Program-made: the position numbers and the translations under genes
Notes under the pieces: model-generated
Database searches by the model: none
What the model saw: only the letters and a program-made list of their open reading frames with translations
What the model was told of the DNA's origin: nothing
From: Lumnitzera littorea
Lineage: Eukaryota; Streptophyta; Magnoliopsida; Myrtales; Combretaceae
Assembly (NCBI GenBank): GCA_024138015.1
Contig: JAMXBB010000011.1
Coordinates: 80,483,330-80,547,329 of the forward strand
Length of the DNA stretch: 64,000 nt
Direction: 5' to 3'
Part shown: positions 35,201-47,539 of the stretch, piece after piece
Layout: the number at the start of each line of letters is the position of its first letter
How positions within the stretch are numbered: position 1 is the first letter of the stretch

Positions 35201-38200
35201 AATTGTCACTATTGATTATATTTGATTCAATCAAGAAGAGAACAGCCTGGGATGCAAATGCCTCATGGATCCTATATATATATTAAAAAAAAAGAAAAAA
35301 GAAAAAAGCATTTTCTTTGTTCTGTTGGATTCCCTGTATAAGAATGTGCACTAATCTTGTCTAATCTTCGCAGAAGATGAGTAGAACTACCATTTGGCTT
35401 ATCCTTTCCCAGAGATCAACCAAAGAGCCATATACTCATTCGAGTTTTGTTAGTTGGGGCTACAAATGGGGGGTAAATTAGTCTTCGGAAGTTATGTCAT
35501 CAAACATGACAACACTAGATTATGCCATTGGATAAGATCTTGGGTCTACACAGTATGATAACCTCTGCTGATATTTTCGTATCTGATAGGTTTTAATTTC
35601 TTTCTACATGATGGTTTACAGAGTCTTGATGAGGTGAGATTCGCCATGATGCTAGTGAAGCCGGTAATGTTAGTAACTGATGAGAGTTCTTCCAACTGGT
35701 CCTTTGAGATCCAAAATAACGATGTACCTTCTGCAAAGTGGCATGTTTCAATGAATTCCCCTTCATCAGAATTTCCTGAAAAAGGGAAAGGTACATCGCT
35801 GCTTTCTCCAAAGGATATAATGGATCTTTTATGCTTATTTTCATTGGAGTCTGACCATATATTTTGTTTCCTTGATTTTTGTACTTTTCCAGTGCTGACA
35901 ACTGATATGCTGAAGAAGTTTCCCCTGAGATTGTTACCGAGTAATTACTTGTGGGCACCAGAGAGTGCAGTTATAATTTGCTTCACTTCAGGTACAGCTA
36001 TCGTTTGCTCGTCATTGTTGATAAATTAATGATTGAAGAAAGCTATGCTCTCACCCTAGTCAAGAAGAAACAATCCACTTATGTAGAAAAATCACTAAAA
36101 TTTGCCAGTTTGAAGATAATTGATGCAGTTCTGGAACTTGTATATAACTTTGCACTCACTCCTGAGAGTTAAACAAATTTGTTCTGCCCCTAATTCCTTG
36201 TCTTCATGTTAAGAGCTTGAGATTTTTGTATGTTCACATTGTGATGGATCAACTGATCCTATTACTTTCATCTGTCGTACTGACTTCTTACACATTGTTC
36301 ATCCTATAAATCACACCGATAAGACTCGATACATATGTGATAACAAGATGTTGCTACATGTCATGACCACTATCTGTATTCATTTCCATGGAAATTTTTT
36401 CATTGTTGGGCTATAGGTACTACTGGAAGACCAAAGGGTGTTATCATAACTCATTTAGCTATCACAATCCAGTCCATGGCAAAAATCGCAATATGTGGTT
36501 ACGGTGAGAGTGATGTATGCTTTTCTCTATATGTGCAGTTTTCTTGTTCCATCTTTTCATAATTCTTCTTTATACTCGATAAGGATATATTGGAAGATAT
36601 ATTTGAGCATTTTGCTAAGAAACTGACTGCAGTATCCATGATCGTGCATGGTTAAATTATATTCACATGGTGTACTGCATTGGCTTATGCAGGTTTATTT
36701 GCACACTTGTCCTCTTGGCCACATTGGCGGTTTATCATCAGCTTTTGCCATGTTAATGGTTGGAGCTTGCCATGTTGTACCCCCCAAGTTTGATGCTAAA
36801 TCTTCTCTTGATCTTATACAACAGCACCATGTCACGTCTTTTATTGCTGTTCCAACTATGGTTGCTGATTTGATATCATTGCTCAGGTAATCCAAGAAGG
36901 AACTTGGTAGACCTTTTATTCGTGCATTTTAATGATCTATGGCTATCACTCTAGCACTTTACTGCATAATCTGGCCATGTGATAATTTATGTCATTCGAT
37001 CACACATGTAGTCATAAAAGCTTTGCAATGAATTTGACATGAGAAATATGTTATGGACACTTTGGTTTCAGTAAATTTGTTTACATCGTCTATGTCCCAG
37101 TAAACTATTGTTCATCTCGGTCATTATAGTCAGCAACAACAAATTTAATTAAAACTAAGAACAAGTGAAAAGCTGAATGGAAGTGTTATGTTACAAAACA
37201 TGCATCTGTATTCTTAATTCAGCCAATTCGATTCTATACGGTTTCTGAGATTGTAGTCATAACTTTCTTTAGGGACATGGGATGTTGGGAAGGAAGCGGA
37301 TGCATTGAGAAGATACTAAATGGAGGTGGAAGTTTGTCTCCCAGACTTATATCAGAGGCCAAGATCTTCTTTCCGAAAGCTAAAATTCTATCAGCTTATG
37401 GTTGGTTTTCTGGACGATGATCTAACTATTTCAAGCAAAAAATTTCATGCAGATGTTTTTGGACCTTTCAAGCTACATTTTTCCTATTTGAATAAATCCA
37501 TTCGTATCGTTTACATCTGAATAGGTGATGCATACGGAAAAAGGATCCTTACATTTATACTTGAGTTTTACTTTGTAAGCCATCTTGAATGCCAAATAAT
37601 GTAGTTGAGGTTTGAATAGGTGTGTCACTAACAAACTTCATAAATAGGACTGGCTGCTTATGATTTCCACTGTACCTTGTTTCACTCTTACAAATGAATT
37701 ACTCCAAGAAATGATGAGGCCATTAATGTTTATCAAACGCACATTCATGAGTAAAACTGTCAGCTGTAGCCACCATATCCATGTTAACCAAAATTGGATG
37801 TCAAGCTTGAGGCAGCTGCAATTCTTAGAAGTGATCTTGGGCGTTTTTTGGTCGTTAAGTTTGTTATAATTTTTGCATGTTAAGGGATGACAGAGACATG
37901 CTCCTCAATGACATTTATGACCCTCTATGATCCAACAATTCGTACCTCAGACCAGCACCTTCAGAAGCTAGTTTCACCCAACCCCAAATCAATAGGAACG
38001 CAGCGAGGAGTCTGTGTTGGCAGTCCTGCACCACATGTTGAGATAAGGACAGATGCTGATGATGCGCTAAGTGTTGGGCGCATTTTAACTAGGGGGCCGC
38101 ATTTGATGATGAGGTATTGGAGTCAAGCACCTGCAATAGACGTAGACCATCCCAGTAGATCATGGTTTTGTACTGGTGACGTTGGTTTCATCGACGAGGG

Positions 38201-38886
38201 TGGTAACTTGTGGCTCATTGGGCGTGAAGGCGGTCGGATCAAGAGTGGGGGAGAAAATATCTACCCTGAAGAGGTAAGGTCGGTGACTTCTTTAGCTTGT
38301 AGCAACATAGACATTAATTTCCTCATGGCATGCGGCTCCTTGTGTTAATTTGAATCTATCAAGGATGTTTCCATTATGTACATCTACGTTATACAACATA
38401 GGTGGAGGCAGTACTTATGCAACACCAGGGGATCAGCGGAATAGTCATCGTGGGAATTCCAGAAGTGCGCCTGGGAGAGATGGTTGTTGGTTGCATTCAA
38501 CTAAAAGAAGGCTGGAAATGGTCAGAAACCGGCTTTGCACACGAAAGCGAAAGTAACGATAATTCATTGTCTAGCGAGATTCTTAGGAACTATTGCAGAG
38601 CAAAGAACTTAACTGGGTACTGATTCTTGAGCTATTTCTCTCCCTTTTTATCCAATAACTCTTGTCACTCTGCTATTGTGCATCCTGGAGCAAGACATGA
38701 TAGACCAATATAGCAAATGCTTCATGTTTCACTTACCATTTCTTTCTATTCTGCAGATTTAAGATCCCAAAAGTATTTGTCTCATGGAAAAAGCCATTTC
38801 CAAGGACTACTACAGGAAAAATTCAGAGAGATCAGGTCCGCGAGGAAGTCGTGTATTACCTGCAGGCATTGCATAGTAACCTATGA
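32270..38886 (+). CDS. AAE14: o-Succinylbenzoate--CoA ligase (plant MenE homologue, AAE14 type)
   Basis: Activates 2-succinylbenzoate to its CoA thioester in phylloquinone (vitamin K1) synthesis. Exons by splice-site and phase reading: 32270-32469, 34943-35015, 35622-35790, 35893-35991, 36417-36514, 36693-36886, 37273-37400, 37885-38273, 38402-38616, 38757-38886; 564 residues, close to the roughly 560 of the Arabidopsis enzyme. All junctions are GT-AG and phase-consistent. Family marks: PHICQCLTR near the N-terminus, AMP-binding FTSGTTGRPKG (about 178-188), HIGGLSSA, NGGGSLS, YGMTE (about 320-324), TGD (about 417-419), GRIKSGGENIYPEE (to 450), and the C-terminal catalytic TTTGK with Lys near 543. 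The start is set by alignment of the conserved N-terminus. The C-terminus is SNL, a possible minor PTS1 peroxisomal signal; the Arabidopsis enzyme is recalled to end SSL and to be dual-targeted. Intron 3 (102 bp) is in frame and stop-free, so retention would give 598 residues. Confidence 0.92.
33715..34643. mobile_element. MITE-like foldback element with internal trinucleotide expansion
   Basis: The left arm (taattcacttcatta ... aattggaattctat) and right arm (reversed: catttacttcatgg aattgaaattccat) are imperfect inverted repeats enclosing the trinucleotide array. Both arms are AT-rich while the interior is G-rich on the plus strand. A clear target duplication is not visible. Boundaries are approximate. 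Confidence 0.5.
33904..34490 (+). repeat. Degenerate trinucleotide (GGT/AGT/GAT-like) array, ~590 bp
   Basis: Nearly every triplet is a variant of GGT, AGT, GAT, AAT or GGC in a continuous three-base rhythm. A 24-bp unit containing gacgaccacggtagtggcaa is tandemly duplicated at the left end. Open frames in all three phases on the plus strand and on the minus strand are by-products of the rhythm, not genes. Confidence 0.85.
35791..35892 (+). other. In-frame, stop-free 102-bp intron (exitron-like) of the MenE-like gene
   Basis: The interval starts gtacat after aaaggaaag-type sequence and ends ttttccag. Its length is divisible by three and it contains no stop in the gene's frame. Removing it joins GK to VLTTDML, which matches the homologous protein. 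Keeping it would insert 34 mostly hydrophobic residues ahead of the AMP-binding motif. Splicing is the better model because the extra residues are absent from the Arabidopsis enzyme as I recall it. Confidence 0.7.
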
Positions 38887-39177
38887 CTTTGCTAATTTAG
38901 TTACAATGTCAGTAACATTGGTGTGGTGTGATGGAATTGAAAGGCAGCTGCAACTTTGGCTAGAGTATGTAGCTTATTCGCGACATAATCGATTCATGGA
39001 ATCATCCTGAGCAGCAAAGATTTTTGAGTGATGAGAACTCTTCTTAAGACACCACTACATTTTTTCAGAGCAGCAAACAGGGCCGTTTCCTGGAATCAGC
39101 GGAATTTAGATTCTTGCATTTTGATTCACTTCATGTCATTTGTTTGCATTGTAAGCTGATGTTGGATGTTCAATTTC

Positions 39178-39183
39178 AATAAA
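39178..39183 (+). terminator. Polyadenylation signal of the MenE-like gene
   Basis: AATAAA lies 292 bp downstream of the TGA at 38884-38886 and is followed by a T/A-rich tract including an (AT)n run (39184-39205). Fits a plant near-upstream element. Confidence 0.6.
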
Positions 39184-39205
39184 ATATATATATATATATA
39201 TATAT
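39184..39205. repeat. (AT)n microsatellite
   Basis: Perfect dinucleotide run immediately after the candidate polyadenylation signal. Confidence 0.85.
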
Positions 39206-40300
39206 CATTTGATTTTTGCAATTTATCGTTTTATGATTTATCCAAAAATTTTCTCTCTTTATGCATTATTAAACAACTGTTAAGAAAATAAATAAATAAA
39301 CAAAGGGAAAGAATGGAAAAACTTTTTGTGACAAAATAATATTACTCGAATTTAATGGAAAATTTATCATCAATAGTCTTAGATGCCCACGTACACTTCC
39401 CCTTTACACTCCCAAATTTCTATGCTTTCCTTTTTCTAGTCGATTTATACCTTTTCTAGTTACATTTCCTCAATTTACAAACTAGATTGCTTAAACTTTT
39501 TAAATATTATGTAATGCTATCATTATATTATCATATTTTTTATAATTTTAATCATTTATTATATGTATCAATATTTTAAGAAAATAAATAAATAAAAATT
39601 TAAAAAAATAAACGGAGAGAATCCATTTTTTTAATACAAGCTCCAGCAAGGAAAATATTAATGGGCTAGGAGCAGCCGAAAAAAAAAAAAACCTTACATG
39701 TGTAGTTAAAATTATAAACCTAAACGTTAATACTGTTTTCTATCATCGATTAAATGGATTGTATGCTTTTTGTGCAGTTGTCAAAATTAAAAAAAAAAAA
39801 AAAAAAAAAAGAATCGCTTTTGACTTTTTAGATGAAAGTTACCTTAAATGCATACATATACGTGAATATTTAGTATGATTTATAAATATTTTTATCTTTA
39901 ATTTCTCGTTTGTTATTGCCTCCCCACGGGAATTCAACATACTGGTTTTTCTGTATCATGCACTCTCTCCTTTTTCTAGCTGTTGTGCTCCTATTCATCT
40001 TCCGACTCTTCCCAGGAGGGTTAAGGGCCATAACTACAACAGTACGTTATATTTTGACAACTGCTTCTATAATTATGAAGGAATTTTATTATGCCAGATT
40101 TGATCCACGAGAAACGGAATCATGATTATTTCTTTGAAAGTATTTTTTTAAAAGATGAAATCGTGATTTCTGTTAAAATTAACTATTTCAATTACAAGGC
40201 TTTAACTACGTCTACCTTATGTATCTTCCCCTGCTCAACGAGTTTTGCATAGCTATATTAACAGTTATGCAATGTTGCACAAACCGGTATATCTGAAATC
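39206..40300. other. Intergenic downstream of the MenE-like gene
   Basis: AT-rich DNA with a long A-tract (39789-39810). A 71-codon frame at 39910-40125 is hydrophobic but has no recognised family. Confidence 0.45.
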
Positions 40301-41670
40301 AGGGCCCCTAGTATCTAGCCGATAGATGGCAAGTAGATAGGGACACCACTCGTGGACTTATGTACGTCGCCCAATCATACTGCAAGGCATTCGACCTACA
40401 AACAAGTCATTAGGTATACACTTTAATATTTCAAAACTTTCATGTTAAACATGCTAAAATTTTGCATTCTAACTTATGTATATTTCACGGTATGTGACTC
40501 ACTAAAAACGTGAGTGTGTGAATCGACAAAGTGTATTGGGTCGTCGAAATAGTACAAACGGTGAGTTAAGATCATATTTCACAAGGAACTAGCAACTAGG
40601 TACTAGGTACTAAGTATTAAGTACTAAATTATTTGAGTTTTTCCCTAAACTAAGCTATTGATAATTGAACTAAAAGTAAGTGAAAACTAAATAACAAGAT
40701 GAACACTAAACCAAATATTCTAGCTATATTATGAAGGTCCCGAGTTTAGAGGATAAAAAAGATCAACCTAGAATTCGTAAATCTATTCTCATTTGAATCA
40801 ATGTAATGTCTTAAATCAATATTCAAAATTGACTAAAAGAGATTTAACTAAACTCGCTAGAACTTGCTCACCTCTTGGAGTAGTAGAATTCTAATTATAA
40901 TATAAATTTACCCGCTAAAACAATTTATCTATAATTATCGGGTAAATAATAATTCACTCACACCGAAATTATTATTCTAGTTAAAAATATGATTTAAGCA
41001 TGTCCCCATAACCCAAACCTTATTTCCAACCACGTTAAGTGTGTGAGTTCATGAATTTAATTAAAACCCACGTATCCTCATGACGAGTTTTTTCAAAAAT
41101 TCAAACTGTGTTCAACATGAGTTATTGAAATCTTTCTGAATATACTATAACTCTATTTAGCTAAAAAGTAATGATCAAGTACTAAATAATTAGACGATGA
41201 ATAAAATAGAAAAATACTCAATTACTTAGAATCAATATTGAAATAATGCACAAAACATATCAATTCATCAAATCTATTAATACAAAACCAAAATAAATTA
41301 AGCACAATATCATATCGTAAAACCTAAATGAATCAAGATATATATAAATTGAAATAACAAGAAAAAGAAAATACCTTAATCGATATGTTCAATCCCAAAA
41401 CCCGATACAAAATCTACAAATCTCGATTCATTTAGAACTTGAAATAATCCTCTAGCGAGTTAAAATAAAATGATTTAGAGTCCTAAAATTAAAGAAAACA
41501 TACTCAAATTAATGAAGCAAAACAAATATAAAATTTCTGTTATTAACTATACAAGCCAAAAATAAACTTTAGCTTCTGACTCCCAGTTGTCTCTCTCCTA
41601 AAACTCTATCCTCGTCTGCTGTCTTCTATTTCCTCCCTTTTTTTGCCCTTTTGTCTTTGTCTGCTGCTCC

Positions 41671-41680
41671 CTTTTTATAT
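41671..41680 (-). promoter_or_regulatory. Putative TATA box on the minus strand (retroelement-type promoter)
   Basis: The minus strand reads atataaaaag, preceded by gagagga and followed by gggagcagcagac and a long purine-rich leader. It lies upstream of no recognisable gene on that strand, so a transposon promoter is the simplest reading. Confidence 0.4.
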
Positions 41681-41999
41681 TCCTCTCTTTTCCCCCACAA
41701 CATGGGCCTGCTTCTTTTCGCTAAAATAAACAGTAGCCCCCTAAAAGGTGACAAAGTCCACCTCACGTACAGCAAGAGTCCCTTGAAATAGAATTTCTCA
41801 AGGTTGCTATTTTCACGTGTGTACCTCTAAATTTAGCAAATGGGCTAGTTTCTTCTTGTACTTCAATTACCTCAACTATCCTATACATGATGAATACGTA
41901 ACTAAAAATAGCATTGAAGTCCAAGCCCTGTCCTCAAAATATGACACATGTATAGTGGCCTTCCTGGACAAAAATAAAGAAACTCCCAAGTATTTGCCC

Positions 42000-44640
42000 A
42001 TTCTTTGATGTCAGCTACTTCAATTTTAATGTGTCATGGTTGTTGTTGCTTCGTTAGCTTGGAGTTACCAAGTGCTGCTATTGTTTTCTTGACTGATATG
42101 GAGTGCTGGAGCACCAAATTGAAGTGTTACGACTGCTTGTATTTGCTGTTGCGTAATTTTCTGCTGTCATGAGCTGCTGCTGATGTTGAAGTGCCATTGA
42201 GTGCTAGAGCTGCTGTTGGGTGATTTTCGTAGTTTGCTACTATCTTGTTGAATTCGGTTTGGTGTGCTGTTACGAGTGAGTGGACTGTACTCGGCCAGCT
42301 GATGCTCGTGTATGGAGTTGCTGCAATTTTCTGTAGCACGTATCCAAGGCCTGCTGCAAGTCATGGAGGTCGCGTGCTGCTGTTGTTGTTTGCTATAGTT
42401 GATGTCACGCAAATTGGGAGCTGTTCGGTTGCGAGAAGATGCTGCAACTGAAGTCAAAGCTTTCATCGGCTTGGCGTGGTATGCTGTTGACTTCTTGCGC
42501 TGCAGCTGCTGTTTGGTTCTTGCTTGAAAGGAGTCACAGCCTGCTACTGAAGTTCAAATAAGCTGCTTGGTTGCGTGTTGATGGGATTGGCTTGGCCCTT
42601 GATTCAGCTGCTATCCATAAAGTCCATGGCTTGGTCTGCTCTGTCTTCAATTGCTGTAACGGCTGATTGTCATGTGATGTGCATGCTCAAGTCACGGAAT
42701 TCTCAAGCTCAAGCTACTGTTTGTGTGTGCAGTTGCTTCGAAGAACTTCTCAAGTGTTGCTGATATTTCTCTGTAGTGTGCTTGGATAATTGCAACTCAA
42801 GTCCGCCGTGCTCTTAGTTGTATTGGCTGTCACGTACAGTTGCTGCTCATTCGTTTAAGTTGGTGTGCTTGATGCAAGGAACTAAATTCAGCAGCTCAGT
42901 TTGCCGTTGTCTTATGTTCGTAAGGGGTTTGTTTTGCAGCTATTGGCATGCTCTGCTTTGAGTGGTTAAAGTACAACCCCTGCTCGATATGTGGACAGCA
43001 GCACGGCATTTGCTTCTTGGTCAGTGCTTGGCCTTTATTATCATTGTGAGCTACTCAATTAGAAGAATTCAATTGCTCAACCTGCAACAAAACCAATAAA
43101 AATGAAATTCCATAATCTCAACTCAACATAGAAATGAAATGCAAATTTTTTTCTCCCTAAATTGAGTCCAAGGCTTGGTTCTTCAAAGAGCTTAAATGTA
43201 CTACTATTAATTTGATAATAGCAGCTATTGGAATTGGCATCTCGGCATGAGGTTCCCATTTACAACTACATTGCTTGGATCAAGATTCTTGCAAATAGTT
43301 GGTGTAAAGATCGATGTGGCCTTATCAAGTGGTTAGAGCTCAAGTTCAGCAGCTACTTGGTAGTTGCAAGTTCAGTTGCTGTCGTAGGTTGGAATTTGGA
43401 GTGCTGCTGCATTAGAGTTTCTTTGTTTCAGCTATCAAGAGTTGAAGTCCAAAAGCATCTCAGCTGTTGTCTAAACTCATGTATTGCAAATATAAAGTGT
43501 AGTTGCTCTCCTCGACTTTGTTTGATTTGGTTGCTCCATATATCAACCGTTAAACAAAACAAAAGAGAGTAATAAGCTGATGGTGAAGTTTGAAATAAGA
43601 ACAATTTACTTTCCTTAAGGAATTGTAAGATAAAACCAAGAAAAATTAAATAAATAAACGACTGCTCATGAATATCAATGGCTTGGTTTTGGTTTTGGTT
43701 TTGGTATCAACTTGGTCTTGGAGTATATGTGGAGTTGTTTTGTCTCAACTTGCTCGTCTCTTGGAAAAATTCAAGTAGTTGCTGATAATTGATTGCATGG
43801 AGTTCCGTAGTAGCTTATCTTTACTCGATTTGCTGTTGTTTCCACTCTAAATATCCTAAAGAGCCTGTAGACTCCTTATGCAACAACACTCCTCTCCTAA
43901 AGAGTTAAGTTATCTACTGTTCCAATTTAGTTTCAGCTCAAGAAGAGGTTAGGGGTTGCTGAATTGCTGGGACCGAAACTTGGGAAGCTGCTGTATCATA
44001 TTAGATCCTCAAGTACACAATCTTCTACTACTTGTGGCATGTACTACAATTAAGTTCAAGTCAAGACAAGTGCAAAATGGAGCTTGGATTGGATTCTCTT
44101 ATCAAGTGGAGCTATTGCATGGCTTGGTACTTTGTTGCCAGCTGCTGAAGAGATTGGTTTGCCCTGCTACTGTTTGTGTTTGGTTTTGTTTGGTTTCAGC
44201 AGCAGCTCGAACTTGGAAAGGCATGGATCTGCTGTACAAGGCATGAAATTGATTGAAAGTAGATGCTTAGTTGTGTTGTGGTTATGATTTGCATAAGTGC
44301 TGCTACAATTCAATGAAGATACTCCATTTCACAGCTGTTTGGCTTAGTTTGTTCTTCATTAGAACTTTTGAAGCTTAGATCCATTTGTTGCTGTTATCTT
44401 CTAAATGAGCTCCTAAGTCCTGTTATGTGCTTCACTTGATTGCTACTGCTCTGTTATATCGTGTTTAGCAATTTAGACAATCAGCTGATGTTATTTTGAT
44501 CAGAATTCCAAGTAGTCAAATTAGCATCATGTTTTCTCAGTGAAAGCCACTTAGAGAGCCCAGATCAGTGGATAGCAGCTAGTCTTGTTGTTGTTGTGCC
44601 TATTGATATTTGAAGTGAAAGTCCTCTAAATGATAATAGT
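42000..44640. repeat. T/G-biased GCTGC/TTGCTG-rich low-complexity region
   Basis: Words such as gctgct, ttgctg, agttgctg, cttggt and cagctgct recur throughout at irregular spacing. One segment reads ggttttggttttggttttgg (43686-43707). The plus strand is T and G rich, the minus strand C and A rich. Short ORFs here are Q/N/S-rich or C/L-rich artefacts. Confidence 0.6.
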
Positions 44641-45671
44641 GCACTTGAAAAGATGACAGTCCTAGATATTGGAAGCATGGAATCGTACTACCATTTTCAA
44701 TCTAAAAGTTGTTTTACAATTTGAACTTAAGACCAATAAGACATATAGATCACTTAAGCTCCATTTTTTACCCTTTAGTTGAAATTATTGAATAATTGAC
44801 CCAAAACATGTATTTATCAATTTTTAAGTATAGTTTGCAATAAATGTACTAATGCATGTATAAATATGTGCCATTTTGATAGAGATAAATGCGTAATTCT
44901 ACACATTTATTAGCAAGTCATATGGCAACCTTACTTTGATAAGTTGTTGTAGCTCCTCCTTCTTATATGCACGAGTAGCTGAGATGTATAGACAACCAAA
45001 GTTTTCCTCATATACTTCCACATCATTGAGATTTACTTCCCAGATCATGTCATCCACCAGCTCAGAGGTTTCTAAAAAGAGCCCCAACTAGTAGGTAGGG
45101 CTAGATGGACACAAGGTTGAGGTCGAGGAGATGCGGACTACGGGGCAACATTCTATTAACTTAGGTGAGATCGGTTCCAACTTTGCAGCTTTTCATGTCA
45201 CATTACCCTTTCATCAGCCTTTAAAGGGCTATGGTATGTCAACAGCACCTCGAAAAAAGGTGTATTATGCACTTATAGAGCTCTATCATGGGTGAGAGAG
45301 TCACCCAGCACTAGCCACTAGCACAAGTTAGCTCCGTGCCACCCAAAAACTTCTTGGACTCCCTGGTTAAGCCTTTTGCGAGTCTTTTAGAGAGACAACT
45401 ATCTCTCCTATCTAGATATGAGAGTGTTTTTAAGTCGGTGTAAGGGTAAACACTAGTCTATCACTTGTATTCTATGACATTTAAAAACCGATGTATACAA
45501 TTTGTAATTCAATTTGATTTTTTTTTATATTCTAATTGTATGTATCTAAGGTACCGATGGATGACTACATGATTAATATAAAGTTCCTAAATTTTATTTG
45601 AATGTAAATTTTATTGTAGATTGTATGTGTTTAGGAAAATTGTGTTTATTTATTTTTATGAGTAGAGGTTC
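44641..45671. other. Intergenic, unassigned
   Basis: No gene recognised. A 62-codon minus frame at 44899-45087 has acidic, globular-looking composition but no start context or homologue I recognise. It could be a fragment of transposon coding sequence. Confidence 0.4.
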
Positions 45672-45840
45672 TGTACTGAAGTCACATGTCCTCTATGCAA
45701 TTTTAGTAAAAACAATATTGCACTTAAGTCTCATGGGGGGCATGTGATTTCGGTTATAAAAAAATTGTACTAAAGTTACGTATCTCCTATGCGACTTTAA
45801 TACTTTTTTTTTTTTTCAAAAAATTGCATTGAAGTACCTT
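45672..45840. repeat. Degenerate ~47-bp tandem repeat
   Basis: Units begin at 45672, 45719, 45766 and about 45825 with tgtactgaagtcaca, tgcacttaagtctca, tgtactaaagttacg and tgcattgaagtac. The first three continue with a (c/t)tatg or catg block, then an A/T-rich tail. The unit interval is 47, 47 and about 59 bp, the last stretched by a T-tract. Confidence 0.6.
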
Positions 45841-46674
45841 AAATCGTAATAACTTTTGTTCAATGTCTATTTTCATACTAATTTTTTGCAAACTAAACGC
45901 GATGTTCGTGACAATGGTGGTGATTTTGTTATTAGTGTTGCTATTGTGATAGGAGATGAAAATGGCACAGGCATGGGGAGTGCCTTTTTGCCAAATTGCA
46001 ATGCTTAGACTAAGAAATGCAATTTAGCAAAATGGGAGATTGCAATTCCTCATGAAATTTCTATTGGAGGTTGAAAAATGAAATAAACACCATAATAACA
46101 ATTCATGAGAATAAGCAAATGCACATGAGAAGTGGTTACATTAATGAATAAAACTGCAAGACTTGTTCATTATGAACAATTGGGTCAAAATATTAAAAAG
46201 GCCTATTAGTTTTTTTTTTTTTTTTTGCCTATTCATTATCGTTAGGCTAGGTCTTCATTTAATAACATAAGTAATAAGAGACTTTTTATAAAAAAAAATC
46301 CTTTTTATTTTTATCTTTATCTAAAAATACATGCAAATTATTTTTAACGTAAAATATTACAATTCTTATAATCCAATTTCTAAAAACAAGTGCATGCATT
46401 CTCATCTAGCTTATATAAACATTGTGTTTTTATAAGAATGAAATACGTTCGGCTTCCCCTCATAACCCTACAAATTATATATTTGTCAAAAAGAAAAAAA
46501 AATTAATAAATAAACAAGATAGTTATACTCAAGTTCTATTATATTATTATCAAATTTTAATTAATTATGTTATATTTAATGTGAATGGTTTTAAGTATCT
46601 AACTGAATAATTCGTATACTTTATAATTGTAACGTAGTATAATGTCTTCTATGCTATAGATATAAATCATGGAA

Positions 46675-47080
46675 GATTTGCATGCATCATGGAAAGGGAG
46701 GTTCTTGCCTTTTGGAGTGTACATACGATGCTGTTTTTGAACTTTTCATTTTCACTTAGATTTTAGATGAAGAGCTACTCCTTTTAACCTATCTTCGTAG
46801 GCTTGTTCCAAATTTATCCCTTCTATTGAGAGAGCCTTCTTAGGTTTGTCATAATCCCTGAATGCTTAGGAGTTTAACTAATTCGAGTGGTTTCAACTTG
46901 CCATGGTCTCATGAAGATTATAGCATGACCTCTTAACTAGTTTGCTCATAGGAACTCACCTTTAAAGTAAACCACCATCAAGAGAAACTACCTTACTAAT
47001 ATCATCACTTCGTTATGAATTCGGGTTGAGCACCCTTACTTGGCTTCCAAATTCACGAACCGTGATATTCCCCTCCCACC
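46675..47080. repeat. Diverged direct repeat, copy 1 (upstream of OLA1)
   Basis: Shares ordered blocks with 47540-47875: gggaggttcttgcc...ggagtgtacata, ttttcattttcactta, then ttactaatatcatcacttcg and attcacgaaccgtga. Non-coding; probably two copies of a transposon end. Confidence 0.5.
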
Positions 47081-47539
47081 TAAATGCATGACACCTTTAT
47101 TAATGAGGCAATATATTACCATTACTCATACTAAAAGATCACCAACTCCATTCATCCTATTACAAACTCCAATGATCTACCCACTCCAATGAAGATCATC
47201 TCCATTGGGACTTTGAGCTTCCATAGGCTCCCTCATACCCTTATCATATCTATTCTTCTGTCATATGAGATCGCTATCAGTTGAGTCACTTAATGGTAAG
47301 GTTTGTTTTCTAAAATACATTTATAAAGATTCAAGGTAAATTCTTATTATAAAGTGACTCGCAACTTGATAACTTCTCTAACAACAATGTCTTCATTTTG
47401 GTAGCTACTCCCCTTTTTGAGCTTATTCAGATGAGCCTAACTACCAACAAAACTTACTTCTGCATCAATTACACCATACGATACTACGACGAATCAATGA
47501 AGCCAGATCTTTAGCCTTAATACTGCTTGTTTACTTATT

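Larger units (their letters stand above)
40300..44640 (-). mobile_element. Probable long LTR-type retroelement segment (minus orientation)
   Basis: On the minus strand a clear core promoter lies at 41671-41680 (atataaaaag), followed by a purine-rich leader. About 1.1 kb further on (40480-40590, minus) is a segment reading acttactcaccg-like and tttcgacgacccaatacactt. That arrangement recalls the region just before the primer-binding site in large plant Ty3/gypsy elements. Upstream of the promoter (42000-44640) is a roughly 2.6 kb T/G-rich, GCTGCT/TTG-laden tract of unusual composition. No gag-pol frame is present. The extent and family are inference; a solo LTR or non-autonomous element is possible. 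Confidence 0.35.

Noticed and set aside
39910..40125. 71-codon hydrophobic frame
   Set aside because: Looks like a possible membrane segment but has no homologue I recognise, no clear promoter, and lies in AT-rich intergenic DNA where chance hydrophobic frames are common.
42127..42466. Q/N/S-rich minus-strand frames
   Set aside because: Translation of the GCTGC/TTG-rich low-complexity region, with no domain or start context.
44899..45087. 62-codon minus-strand frame
   Set aside because: Protein-like composition but no family, no flanking coding or splice context. Could be a transposon fragment, so not called as a gene.
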